Source: Eggerthellaceae bacterium (GTDB lineage: Bacteria; Actinomycetota; Coriobacteriia; Coriobacteriales; Eggerthellaceae). From it: a stretch of DNA of 64,000 bases. A program made the translations under genes and the position numbers. This document shows, in pieces, positions 51,418-61,300 of this stretch (the stretch's first letter is position 1; each line of letters opens with the position of its first letter). The notes below the pieces were generated by a model, which saw nothing but the letters and a program-made list of their open reading frames with translations, ran no database searches and had not been told where the DNA came from. The stretch covers positions 37,434 through 101,433 of the forward strand of contig WRIS01000007.1 in NCBI GenBank assembly GCA_009782615.1. Reading direction: 5' to 3'.

Positions 51418-53234
51418 TAAATCGTGTCGTCGAGGAATGCGCCGCTTTGACGGCTCCACAGCTGAGCGTATTCGCCGCCCGCTTCAATCAGTTCTGCATG
51501 GGTGCCGTCTTCGACAATCTTCCCTTCCCGCAACACGATGATGCGGTCAAGGCTTGCCACCGTAGAAAGGCGATGCGCAACAACAATGGAAGTCCTTCCT
51601 TCCATGAGGTTTTTTAAGGCGTCTTGGATAAGTTTTTCGCTTTCAGAATCAAGCGCTGACGTTGCTTCGTCAAGCACAAGAATGGGCGCAGCGGCAAGAA
51701 TGGCGCGCGCAATAGCAACGCGCTGGCGCTGCCCACCCGAAAGCTTGACCCCACGCTCGCCCGTGTGCGTGTCAAACCCCGAAGGCAAAGCTTCAATAAA
51801 TTCAAGCGCGTTTGCCTTGAGAGCCGCTTCGCGGATTTCTTCGTCGCTCGCATCGGGCTTTCCGTACGCAATGTTTTCGCGGATACTGCGATGGAACAAC
51901 AGCGGTTCTTGCGGCACATAGCCAATCTGTTGGCGCAGGCTCACCTGCGTGGCACAGGCAATGTCTTGCCCGTCCACCAAAATGCGCCCTTCTTGTAGAT
52001 TAGACAAGCGCAACAACAAGGTGGTAAGCGTCGTTTTCCCCGAGCCCGACCTGCCCACAAGTCCAACTCTTTGACCTGCGGGGATTTCAAGATTGAAATG
52101 TTCAAAAATGGTGTCTGTTTCGGCAGCATCGGCATACCAAAACGTCACGTTTTCGATGCTGATATCCCCTTTCGAAACTTTGAGTTGAGAAGCTTTCGAA
52201 ACATCTGCCACCAAAGTCGGTTCATCAAGAATAATGGTCATGTCATGAGCGTCGCCCAGGCCCCTATTCAGTTGCGTGAAGGTAATGTTAATGCGATTGA
52301 ACTGCATCGTGAGCGAATAAGTATAGGTAAACATCATCACCAACGTACCTGCGCTTATCCCAAACCAAGCATTTCCCCCCGTGATGAAGATGACCACCAA
52401 AGTCATAATGATAACGGTAATGAAGCTGGTGATTGCCCCGCGCGTAATGGATGCTCGCATACGCTTTGAATCGGCAGCGAGCACCTGTTTGTTTGCGGAA
52501 TCGAACAAGGTGCGCTCGAAGGCTTCGCGCCCGTAGGTCTTTACGGACAAGATATTGGTGATGCTATCAGAAAGTTCCCCCGAAAGGGCGTTTTGCGCGC
52601 CCGCCGCTTTCGCATTCAGAGGAAGGATGCGCTTGTAGAGATGGTAAGACGCAACCAGATACACCACCAGAAGGCTAAAAAGTATCAACACATAAAGCGG
52701 GACGCGCCCCACGAGCATCACCAGGGTAAACACCGCAGAACTCGTAATAGGAATCACCGCATAGATGGAACTTTCCAGCAAGGTGGAATACGCACCAATG
52801 AATTTTTGTGTCTGGCTTACCAAAGAACCCCCGTGGCGATTCGTGTGGAAGGTCATCGACTGGTTGGAAAGTGTGTCGAACACGTGCGTTGCCAAAGCAT
52901 AGTGAGCCTTGAGTTCCAGCTTCCACACCGTATAATCTTGCATCTTCGAGAAGAATTGTCCCAGTATGTTTGCTCCAACAAGCATGAAGATATAGGGGCT
53001 AAACACCTCAAACACCTGTTCAGCGGCAACAGGTTCAGCGCTTACTCTATCGACTATCAAGCCAACGATGAAAGGGTTTGCATACGAAAGGAAGAACACG
53101 AAGCCCAACGTGGAAAGAATCGCGAACAAAAACATCGGCAACTGAATGCGGGTAACCCTCCAGTAATAGTGGACGGTGCGCGCTATGGTCGAAGGTTTTT
53201 TCGGCGTGTTTTTAGTAGCGGCGCTCACGTTCAT
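51417..53234 (-). CDS. ABC exporter (fused membrane and ATPase domains)
   Basis: 605 residues. Six-helix exporter domain (about 30-335) and ATPase domain (about 360-595) with Walker A GLVGRSGSGKTTL, Q-loop YVPQEPLLF, signature LSGGQRQRVAIARAIL, Walker B ILVLDEATSALD and switch His AHRLST. Lipid/drug exporter (MsbA-like) by architecture; acts as a homodimer or with a partner not seen here. Start overlaps the SanA-like gene stop by ATGA. Confidence 0.93.
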   Translation of the reverse strand: MNVSAATKNTPKKPSTIARTVHYYWRVTRIQLPMFLFAILSTLGFVFFLSYANPFIVGLIVDRVSAEPVAAEQVFEVFSPYIFMLVGANILGQFFSKMQDYTVWKLELKAHYALATHVFDTLSNQSMTFHTNRHGGSLVSQTQKFIGAYSTLLESSIYAVIPITSSAVFTLVMLVGRVPLYVLILFSLLVVYLVASYHLYKRILPLNAKAAGAQNALSGELSDSITNILSVKTYGREAFERTLFDSANKQVLAADSKRMRASITRGAITSFITVIIMTLVVIFITGGNAWFGISAGTLVMMFTYTYSLTMQFNRINITFTQLNRGLGDAHDMTIILDEPTLVADVSKASQLKVSKGDISIENVTFWYADAAETDTIFEHFNLEIPAGQRVGLVGRSGSGKTTLTTLLLRLSNLQEGRILVDGQDIACATQVSLRQQIGYVPQEPLLFHRSIRENIAYGKPDASDEEIREAALKANALEFIEALPSGFDTHTGERGVKLSGGQRQRVAIARAILAAAPILVLDEATSALDSESEKLIQDALKNLMEGRTSIVVAHRLSTVASLDRIIVLREGKIVEDGTHAELIEAGGEYAQLWSRQSGAFLDDTI

Positions 53235-53932
53235 CCTTCCGTTACGTCCCCCGATTGGTCAAGGCTGATAGGTTCGCCCTCATAGGCAACCGATGCCCTC
53301 ACCAGCGTTTGGAAGAAATCCTTGGTGCGGGCAGGAATTTCGCGAGCATCAAAGCGGTGCTGCACTCCGTAGACACTCACTTCACTCGCAACCCCTCGGG
53401 TATCGATTCCCAGACCGTTTGCCACATAGAGCGCACGGTAGAGATGATAGGTTTGGGTGACCACAACCATGCGTTTCACCCCGAAAATGCTTTGCGCCCG
53501 ATACATACTTTCATACGTTGAAAATCCTGCAGGGTCACAAAAGATATCTTCACTCGGTACCCCTTGGGCAATAGCATAGTTCTTCATCGCAAGCACTTCG
53601 TTGTATTCTACGGTTCTGTGATCGCCACTCATGATTATCTTGGGGGCGACGCCTTCTTTGTAGAGCTGAACTGCCACATCAAGGCGGTTTTGTAGGATGT
53701 CGGAGGGGGTACCGTTCACAAAGACCGATGCACCCAACACTAAAATGCATTCGGCATCAAAATCCTGTACTTCCACAGACGTGCTTATCTTGCTGTTGCC
53801 CAGAACTACCACCAGTGCATTCGTTATGCCCACAACAAGCACAGCCGCTATGATTACCGCAAGCACAAAACCCCCCATCCTGCGAATGAGTCCTCGTTTT
53901 TTCCTACCCGATTTGCCTGCTTTGTGTGCCAT
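53231..53932 (-). CDS. SanA/YdcF-like DUF218 protein
   Basis: 233 residues. N-terminal membrane helix (about 17-38), then the DUF218 fold: DAECILVLGASVF, IIMSGDHRTVEYNEVLAMKNYAIAQGVPSEDIFCDPAGFSTYESM, VVTQTYHLYRALYVANGLGID. Family members act at the envelope, with SanA of E. coli linked to vancomycin exclusion; biochemical role unclear. Between leuS (21 bases) and the ABC exporter, same strand. Confidence 0.88.
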   Translation of the reverse strand: MAHKAGKSGRKKRGLIRRMGGFVLAVIIAAVLVVGITNALVVVLGNSKISTSVEVQDFDAECILVLGASVFVNGTPSDILQNRLDVAVQLYKEGVAPKIIMSGDHRTVEYNEVLAMKNYAIAQGVPSEDIFCDPAGFSTYESMYRAQSIFGVKRMVVVTQTYHLYRALYVANGLGIDTRGVASEVSVYGVQHRFDAREIPARTKDFFQTLVRASVAYEGEPISLDQSGDVTEG

Positions 53933-53953
53933 ACTCTCAATCCGTTTTCATGA

Positions 53954-56596
53954 CTACTTGATGACGATGTTCACCAAACGTCTCGGAATGACTACCGTTT
54001 TCACGACCGTTTTATCGTGTATCTGCAGTGCAACTGCTGCAAGAGCCTGTTCGCGTATGGTTTCTTCTGCGGCATCCGCAGCAACCATAATTTTTGCTTT
54101 CACCTTGCCGTTTAGCTGTACGGCGAGTTCTACTTCGTCTGCTTTTGCCTGTTCAGGGTCAAAATCAGCCCAAGCTTGCGTGTGAACCGAAGAGCTGTGT
54201 CCCAGTGCCGTTTGCCACAATTCCTCTGCCCAGTGCGGGGCAATAGGAGCAAGTAGCTTTACCAACACCTCAGCGATTTCAGCGTCAAGCGCACTCAAAT
54301 CCTTATGGGCGCTGCGCAGTTCAGGAGAAGCCATGCGCAAGTAATCACCCGTGGTATTCGAAAGTTCCATGATGGCAGCCAGCGCCGTGTTGAAGTTGTT
54401 GCGCTCGATATCGTCGATGACTTTGCCTACAACGCGGTGGCGCTCACGCCTCAGCATTGCTGCTTGCTTTTCAATCACGGCCGCTTCAACGCTTCCCGCT
54501 TCACGAGCCGTGTCCGTCGCGTTCGTCGTGTCCGTTGTGCCCACCGTGCAAAGCGAATCTTGCCCTGCCAAGCCTTTCAAATCCCAAACTTGCCGCCACA
54601 CCCGATTCAAAAAGCGGGAAATGCCCGCCAAGCCATCTTCTTCCCATTCGAGGTCTTTGTCAGGTGGTGCCATGAACAGGATAAACGCGCGCAATGCATC
54701 AGCCCCGTATTCGGCAAACATGTCCTCAGGAGCCACCGTGTTGCCTTTTGATTTCGACATAGTCTCACCGTTGAGTTTCACCATGCCTTGCGTCAAAAGG
54801 TTTTCAAACGGTTCGTCAAAATCAACTATCCCCAAATCGCGCATGACTTTTACAAAGAAGCGCGAATAGAGCAAGTGTAAAATAGCGTGTTCAATGCCAC
54901 CGATATATTGGTCAACTGGCAACCAACGATTTGCTTTCGCTGAATCGAAGGGGGCGTTTTCGTTGTGAGGGTCGGTGTAGCGCAAAAAATACCACGACGA
55001 ACAGGTAAACGTATCCATCGTGTCCGTTTCACGACGTGCCTTGCCCCCGCACACGGGACAGCTGCACTCATAAAACGAAGCACATTGGGCAAGGGTCTCG
55101 CCCTTGGTTATATCAACGTCAAGCGGCAAAACAACGGGCAAATCAGCTTCAGGAACAGGCACGAGTCCGCAGGTATCGCAATAGATGGCAGGAATCGGAT
55201 TGCCCCAATAACGCTGGCGGGAAATCAACCAATCGCGCAGGCGGAAATTTATCGCAGGCTTGCCTTTGCCTGCCGCTTCCAAATCGCCAATGATGGCATC
55301 AACCGCTTCGGAATGTTTGCCGCCAACCATGCCAGTGTATTTTCCCGATTGCACCATGATGCCTTCGGCTTCAAAACTCGCTGCCCAATCCACCGTAGTA
55401 CGAACACGTTCTTTCACGCCTGCGAGTTCAGGATAGAGAGGATCGTCCTCAGGTAAGATAATAGGAACGATGGGCAAGTTGTACTTGCGGGCAAATTCGA
55501 AATCTCGCTGGTCGCCGCAAGGTACTGCCATAACGGCACCCGTACCGTAGTCAGACACGATATAGTCGGCAACCCACACGGGAACCTTGTCGCCGTTAAT
55601 GGGGTTTTGCATATAGCGCCCCGTAAACGCGCCGTGCTTTTCACGGTCGCCTTGGGCGCGCTCAACCGCACTCACCTTTTCGGCAGCGGCAACAACTTCG
55701 CGTACCCCTTGTTCGTATTCGCTGCCTGCAACCAGGTCAAACAACCCTGGGTATTCAGGTGCCAACAAGAAGAACGAGCAACCAAACAAGGTGTCGGGGC
55801 GCGTCGTAAACACCGTGATGGTATCGCTTGCGGAAGGTTTTTCAGGAACTTCACCGTTTTCGTCACATAAAACGAAGTCTACTTCAGCCCCTTCGGAACG
55901 TCCTATCCAGTTAGCCTGCATTTGTTTGACGCGCTCGGGCCATCCGACGAGCTTGTCTAAATCGTTGAGCAAATCGTCGGCATAGTCGGTGATTTTTAGA
56001 TACCACTGTTCCAGTTCTCGTTTTTCCACTTCGCTTTTGCAGCGCCAACACTCACCGTTGATAACCTGTTCGTTGGCAAGCACAGTGCCACATTCCACAC
56101 ACCAGTTAACGGGTGAATTTTTCCGTTCTACCAGACCCTGCTTCCACATCTGCAAGAAAATCCATTGACCCCAGCGGTAATATTCCGCATCACACGCAAC
56201 TACCGTGCGATTCCAGTCATAAGAAAAGCCCATGCGTTTGCAGGAGGCTTTTTGTGTTTCGATGTTGGCATAAGTCCATTTCGCTGGATGACTGTTGCTT
56301 TTAATAGCTGCATTTTCAGCGGGCAGCCCGAAGGCATCCCAGCCCATCGGGTGCAGCACGTCGAAGCCACGCATCTTATAATAGCGCGCGATAACATCAC
56401 CGATAGTGTAGTTGCGCACGTGCCCCATGTGGATATCTCCCGAAGGATACGGGAACATTTCCAAAACGTATTTTTTTGGCTTCAGAGTTGCCGTGCCGTC
56501 GTGCGCCGCAGCATCTTCTGCGGCCGTATACAGGTTAGTGCTTTCCCAAAGTTTTTGTAGGCGCGGCTCTATTTCGCGCGGGTTGTACTCTTTCAT
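53954..56596 (-). CDS. leuS: Leucyl-tRNA synthetase
   Basis: 880 residues, class I synthetase charging tRNA-Leu. HIGH-equivalent in [18 protein letters not shown] near residue 50; KMSKS-equivalent MSKSKGNTV near 645; an editing (CP1) domain between. Catalytic and anticodon domains are full length; a short Thr/Asp/Ala stretch ([11 protein letters not shown]) occurs before the anticodon domain, encoded by a repeat. No T-box is seen: the mRNA leader is only about 30 bases from the predicted promoter. Confidence 0.96.
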   Translation of the reverse strand: MKEYNPREIEPRLQKLWESTNLYTAAEDAAAHDGTATLKPKKYVLEMFPYPSGDIHMGHVRNYTIGDVIARYYKMRGFDVLHPMGWDAFGLPAENAAIKSNSHPAKWTYANIETQKASCKRMGFSYDWNRTVVACDAEYYRWGQWIFLQMWKQGLVERKNSPVNWCVECGTVLANEQVINGECWRCKSEVEKRELEQWYLKITDYADDLLNDLDKLVGWPERVKQMQANWIGRSEGAEVDFVLCDENGEVPEKPSASDTITVFTTRPDTLFGCSFFLLAPEYPGLFDLVAGSEYEQGVREVVAAAEKVSAVERAQGDREKHGAFTGRYMQNPINGDKVPVWVADYIVSDYGTGAVMAVPCGDQRDFEFARKYNLPIVPIILPEDDPLYPELAGVKERVRTTVDWAASFEAEGIMVQSGKYTGMVGGKHSEAVDAIIGDLEAAGKGKPAINFRLRDWLISRQRYWGNPIPAIYCDTCGLVPVPEADLPVVLPLDVDITKGETLAQCASFYECSCPVCGGKARRETDTMDTFTCSSWYFLRYTDPHNENAPFDSAKANRWLPVDQYIGGIEHAILHLLYSRFFVKVMRDLGIVDFDEPFENLLTQGMVKLNGETMSKSKGNTVAPEDMFAEYGADALRAFILFMAPPDKDLEWEEDGLAGISRFLNRVWRQVWDLKGLAGQDSLCTVGTTDTTNATDTAREAGSVEAAVIEKQAAMLRRERHRVVGKVIDDIERNNFNTALAAIMELSNTTGDYLRMASPELRSAHKDLSALDAEIAEVLVKLLAPIAPHWAEELWQTALGHSSSVHTQAWADFDPEQAKADEVELAVQLNGKVKAKIMVAADAAEETIREQALAAVALQIHDKTVVKTVVIPRRLVNIVIK

Positions 56597-56634
56597 CGCT
56601 ATCTCTTTCAGGGCTCATGAGGTAATGAGGTTTT

Positions 56635-56643
56635 ATTATAGCA
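56635..56643 (-). promoter_or_regulatory. Extended -10 promoter for leuS
   Basis: Minus strand TGCTATAAT, a consensus extended -10, about 40 bases before the leuS ATG. The -35 is poor (AAAGTG at 17 bases). Confidence 0.65.
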
Positions 56644-56717
56644 CCGAAGAGCCCGCGCACTTTGCCTCCGCACGTCCCCGCAACAAAATCCTGCAACATC
56701 TTGTAACATCCTGCAAC

Positions 56718-56744
56718 AAAAAAACGCCCGAGCGAACTCGGGCG
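56718..56744 (-). terminator. Rho-independent terminator of the lipoprotein gene
   Basis: Arms CGCCCGAG and CTCGGGCG with a 4-base loop, followed on the minus strand by seven T residues (56724-56718). Placed just after the stop at 56771. Confidence 0.92.
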
Positions 56745-56770
56745 CGTTTGAGCAAAGGACAAGGATTAAG

Positions 56771-57184
56771 CTATTCGGCAGCACTCTCGGGAACAGGCAA
56801 GGTGCCTGCTGGTTTTCCGCCGCTATACACAATCATGTTGTTGTTTTCATGGTCGTACATAAACACAACGCCACCGCCACCGTCTATCACTCCCAAGATA
56901 TTGAAGTTCCTCACACCATCTTCTTCTGCGATTTTGAGGGCTTCGTTGTAAGCATAGTTGATGATGGCTTGCTTTTGGTCAGTTGATTGCCCGTCCCAAT
57001 CAACATCTTCATTAAGGATAGTTTGATAGTTGGTAAACGTCACGTTGCCTGATTTTTGTTTAGACGAGGTGATTTCTTTCACGCCCGAAGGTATTGTTGA
57101 GGCGGGAGCGCAAGACGCTAGGGCAAAACCTGCGCCACTTGCAAGTACGACTGATACGATTAAGGCGACAATCTTTCTTTTCAT
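56771..57184 (-). CDS. Small predicted lipoprotein
   Basis: 137 residues from ATG 57184, after AGAGGAA. N-terminal KRK, hydrophobic stretch and LASCAP lipobox (Cys about residue 23), then an extracytoplasmic domain of ~115 residues with a Gly-rich turn (GVIDGGGGVVFMYDHENNNMIVYSGG). No family recognised. Single gene with its own terminator. Confidence 0.8.
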   Translation of the reverse strand: MKRKIVALIVSVVLASGAGFALASCAPASTIPSGVKEITSSKQKSGNVTFTNYQTILNEDVDWDGQSTDQKQAIINYAYNEALKIAEEDGVRNFNILGVIDGGGGVVFMYDHENNNMIVYSGGKPAGTLPVPESAAE

Positions 57185-57340
57185 ATCTGTTCCTCTATTT
57201 CTCTTGATTCCAACCAATATTTCTTATGTTCGATTAAACATCTATTCTACCCTATCTCGTGACAGCGTTTTGGCATTGTCCTATGACAACATGGCATTGA
57301 CACGCATTAGACGGGTGTAATAACGGGAGGCGGGCGCGCA

Positions 57341-57420
57341 GTCACTGGCAAAGGGGCCTCAGTTCACCCGTTTCGCTAGTAACCGTGAAGTCGACACTCT
57401 TTCATTGTTGTCGAATTGCT
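57341..57420. repeat. Dispersed intergenic repeat
   Basis: GTCACTGGCAAAGGGGCCTC followed by AGTTCACCCGTTTCGCT matches the reverse complement of 39941-39977. A CACTCTTTCATTGT segment next to it also occurs at 39709-39722 in direct orientation. This 204-base gap has no gene. Confidence 0.7.
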
Positions 57421-57421
57421 T

Positions 57422-57703
57422 CTATTTATCGCTGTAGTGCCCTCTGCACTGAATGACCTCTATCACGTTGCTTTCGTCGGGATGAGGGCGGTAGACAAAA
57501 CGGTCTTTACGGGTAATTTCTCTTGAATACCAGCCAGAATAGTCATGCTTTAGCTGTTCGGGATTGTGCTTTCCTTCAATAGCGAAAGGGTCTTTTTCGA
57601 TTTCGTTTTGAATGTCTTGAATCTTTGCTAAAACCTTCATTTGACCTGATTTTTTCCAGCTTGAAAGGTCTTTTACTGCGGGTTTCGAGTAACGGAAAAT
57701 CAT
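57422..57703 (-). CDS. YoeB/Txe-family toxin
   Basis: 93 residues. Pattern of YoeB: DIQNEIEKDPFAIEGKHNPEQLKHDYSGWYSREITRKDRFVYR and terminal CRGHYSD, where the Arg and C-terminal His/Tyr take part in mRNA cleavage on the ribosome. Follows the antitoxin by 3 bases. Confidence 0.88.
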   Translation of the reverse strand: MIFRYSKPAVKDLSSWKKSGQMKVLAKIQDIQNEIEKDPFAIEGKHNPEQLKHDYSGWYSREITRKDRFVYRPHPDESNVIEVIQCRGHYSDK

Positions 57704-57706
57704 TAG

Positions 57707-57982
57707 CTAGAGACTTTCTATAAATGCATCGAAATCTTTTAAAGGAACGTCGGTAAATTCGCCTTTTTCTAACTCCGCAATACTTTCGTCCAGTGCCTTC
57801 AAATTCTTTTTATGGTAGAAAGGGTCTGCACTGATTTCAAAAGGAATACGCGACTCGCGTAAGGTAGCTTTCACGAACATAGTGATTGCGCTTGTAGTTG
57901 TAAGCCCGACCTCATTGCAAAAAACATCGAACTCCTCTTTTAGATTTTCGTCGATTCGTAATGTCATAAGCTTTGTTGTCAT
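57707..57982 (-). CDS. RelB/DinJ-family antitoxin
   Basis: 91 residues. Ribbon-helix-helix start MTLRIDENLKEEFDVFCNEVGLTTTSAITMFVKATLRESRIPFEI is the DinJ pattern; the C-terminal half is acidic and would bind the toxin. Partner to the YoeB-like gene, an unusual but known mix of antitoxin and toxin families. Confidence 0.88.
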   Translation of the reverse strand: MTTKLMTLRIDENLKEEFDVFCNEVGLTTTSAITMFVKATLRESRIPFEISADPFYHKKNLKALDESIAELEKGEFTDVPLKDFDAFIESL

Positions 57983-58049
57983 AGCGACTTCTCCTGTTCA
58001 ACCTGCTGTTTTACCTAAAACATAGCATAGGCAAAAACCTTACCGCATT

Positions 58050-58063
58050 TATGTATGTACATA
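58050..58063. promoter_or_regulatory. Dyad TATGTA-TG-TACATA upstream of the antitoxin
   Basis: Perfect 6-bp arms in AT-rich DNA about 70 bases before the antitoxin start; a fitting operator for autoregulation. A second related stretch (TATATACATAAA) lies near 58095. Confidence 0.5.
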
Positions 58064-58187
58064 ATATCATATTGTAGTTACAAAATATATTAACATATAT
58101 ACATAAACCGCAATGGTGGTGTGTTTGTAAATTGCTGCAATGACGAAAGTGCAGCTTGGTTTAGGGTGGACACAGTACCGTCCCCTG

Positions 58188-58254
58188 TCTATACAGGGTT
58201 GCAGCGGCGGACACGGAAGAACGCCCGCGGGGTGCGGGCGTTCCCCTGTATAGA
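58188..58254. other. 67-base nested hairpin with alternative pairing
   Basis: Outer arms TCTATACAGGG / CCCTGTATAGA (11 bp, perfect) enclose a 21-base left bulge and inner arms GAACGCCCGC / GCGGGCGTTC (10 bp, 5-base loop). The left outer arm can also pair with the adjacent CCCTGT (58183-58188), giving two mutually exclusive folds. It lies in the gap after the giant surface gene. Confidence 0.6.
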
Positions 58255-58287
58255 ACTGGGCTTCGTCAGCCTCAAGTATCTAACTAG

Positions 58288-58365
58288 CACCAACAGGCAA
58301 GCTGTTGCTTTTCCCCAAGCCCAAGCCCAAGCCCTTTATGTTCACCAACAGACAAGCTGTTGCTT
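58288..58365. repeat. Direct repeats downstream of the surface protein gene
   Basis: CACCAACAGRCAAGCTGTTG plus CTT occurs at 58288-58310 and 58343-58365. Each copy contains the dyad CAACAG/CTGTTG. Three CCCAAG units lie between. Confidence 0.8.
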
Positions 58366-58386
58366 CATCGACCTCAGCCCTTAGCT

Positions 58387-61300
58387 TTAAGCAAGTGCCC
58401 TGTTATGCGTTGGGTCGGCATTTTTGTCCCACTTGTTCTTCAGTGCCGCAGCAATCATCGGCGTAGCAACCTGCACCGCCACCACCGCAGCCATGGCTAT
58501 CGACCAGGAATCGGCAAAAGCCATCTTTCCTGAGAAATCCTGGGTGGTAAACAGGATAATCAAGCTTTCAACAAACGCCAACGCCACCACCAAGAGCGCG
58601 GGAGCATTTACATACAGGCTCTTTTCCCGCCTTTCCTTTTCTTCTTTTTCGCGCTGCGCTTCATGCGCTGCCTGGCGCTCCTTTTCACGTCGAACCATCA
58701 ACGCAACCCGTTGCTCGGGAGTCATCGCCACCCACTGTGCCTGGTCAATCGGCTTTTCTTCGTAACTATCGTCCTTTTTGGTAAGACGGTCAACGAAGAA
58801 CTTCACCGTAAACAATCCTGTCAGCACTGCTGCCAAAATAGCCAGCAAAACATTCAAAAGCGCCCACGGTTTGTGCGACGGTTCAGGAGCTTCAGAAGCC
58901 ACAGGCTGCGGAATCTCAATTTCACCTTGGGCAATCCTTGGCTGCACGGCTACGGGCTGCACTTCAGGCATGAGCGAGTTTATCGTGACATACGTAGGAG
59001 CAGGAGGTGCTGGTGAAGCAGGCGGGGGTGGTGGCGGAGTGGCAAGGGCTTGCCACTGAGCATACACCGTCATATTGCTGGTAACGGGATAGTCGCGGGC
59101 AAATTGCGCACCTGCTTCGGTTGTCCAGTGTGTAAATTCATAGCCAGGACGTGTCGGAGCGGGCGGCAAATATCCCAGATTCGTTGAAGGCTCAGCCACA
59201 TAGATGCCCGTCGGTCCTGCAAGCGTTCCGCCGTTGGCGTTGAAGCTCACTAACCAGCGATACGCAACAACCTTTGCGTTGGCAACAACGCTGGGGCGAG
59301 CCTCTCCTGCCATCACAGCCAAAGGTTCAAGAGCATTTGAGGAAACCGCCAACGCAGAAGAGGCGCCTGCAATTCCAAAGGTAACCGCATATTCGTCTGC
59401 TTTCGCCGCAAAGCCGCCGTTGTTGCGCACCTCAACCTTTGCAGGTGGTGCACTCAAAACAAGACTGTACGCCTGAGCTTTAGCCACTTTGACCAGTTCT
59501 TCGGAAAGGCCTTTGCTGCTTTTAAGCATATTGTTAGCTTCGGTGGCACTCGACATAAAGTGCGAAGCAGCCAAAGCATACTTAGAATCATAGTCGCCAG
59601 GGTCAACCACATCTCCCTCAACAACATAGCCAATGATGGTCTTTGCCACACCTGAATGACCCTCGGGTGCAATGCTGAAATGATATTGCCCAACTTGGCG
59701 CGCAGAAAAGCCTGTGGGCAAAACTCCTGCCACGATAGCGTTCAGTTCGTCGCCCTCGTAGGTGTAGGCTTCAGCAAACGAAAGCTGCAACACATCGGCA
59801 AGGCTGCCGTTAAAGTTGGGGTCTTTCGCTGATACCACAAAATTCTTCGCTCCCACGATGACTTCTTCTTGTTCGTCATCAACAAAGCGTCCATCATCGA
59901 CGATAACCGAACGCGAAGCAGTAATCTTAATCGGTGTGCCGTCGGGGTTTCTCAAATCAGGGTCAGTGAGCGTATAGGTGATTTTCGTGACGCCCACCCT
60001 TGAAGTATCAACGATAGGGGTCCTCCCATTTCTGTCCGTAATCGCCACCTCATCAACAGTCATGGGAGGTACTCCTATGTCAACAACCGCAATACCTTCT
60101 AATAGTTCATCGCGCGTCAAGGTATTGGGTAGTCTTGTTTGGTCAACGCGCAGCACGCCGCTGTCCATAGAAATTGCTGGTAGTGTCTTGCTTACCGTAA
60201 AGGTAACTGTCGCTTTTACTCCACCCACATCCCGAGGGATGAAGGTAACCTGGTAGACACCGTTCTTTTGTTCAATCGTGTTTTCACTTACCGCAACATC
60301 ATAGGCAGAGATAACGCCTGCGTTAGTAATCATAAAGGCTTCGGCTTCGGCTTTTTCTATAAGCACGGCTTGGGTGACCGAATCGGTTTTGCCCGCAAGT
60401 GCGCCTGCTTCTGCCCAGGTGAGCATCGCATGGTTGCCTGAAACCACATAGCGATTGGTATCGAGTGCATCTTTTGTATTGACATCCCTAACCTGCCCGT
60501 CTTTAGTCAGGTTGTCGGGATCACGAGGGTCTGTGCTGATAACATCTTTACCAATAACGCGCGCTGCGACTTCTATCTCTGGTTCTTTTCCTTCTTCAAT
60601 ACCAATTCTTATAGGTGAATAGTTCCCTACGGCAGCATTCAGTCCTGCTAAGTCTTTCACAACTGATTCAATTCTTTCGAAACCAGTAAGCTTCCCATTC
60701 GTGTCGCGGGTAAGTTTTATCGCCTCAGCATGGCTTAAGTTGAGCACAAGATCTTCTACCGAATCTGCGTTTTGGATGCTGTCAACCGAAGTCACAAAGT
60801 TTTGAGCATCAATTGCATAGTCCCCAAAGACAACCCAACCCACGAGCACATAGCCCAAGGCTCTTGTTGTGTTACCTTCGGTATCAGTTACGCTGTATTC
60901 CACCTCATAGATACCGCGAACATGGATGTTTACCGTGTTTGTATAAACAACGTCCAGCAACGGCTTGTCGTCCTCGGCATCGCCGTATTCAACGCCTTCC
61001 ATGTATTGCGCGTGCCCGAAGGTGCTGTTGATTGCCGTTGCGCGCATTTCAGGAACGTTAATCCAGGGATAGTTGCCGTTGGATACCGTGACGTTAATGG
61101 TGACCGAAGTCGTTTTATCTTCTGTTACCCAAAGAGTAACGGGAATAACCGTCGGATAGGAAGAGTCAGTTTCGAGCGCAAAGTTTGCCGTCATAAACCC
61201 ACCGTCGCTGCCAAGTTCAATCGTGCCACCGCGCGAAAGGTTTGCGTCTGCCCGCAGATAACTTGCCGCACCCGAACGCTTCAGGAACTCTGCGCCGTAA

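Noticed and set aside
56597..56717. T-box riboswitch before leuS
   Set aside because: Predicted transcript start leaves only about 30 bases, and no specifier stem or T-box sequence is visible.
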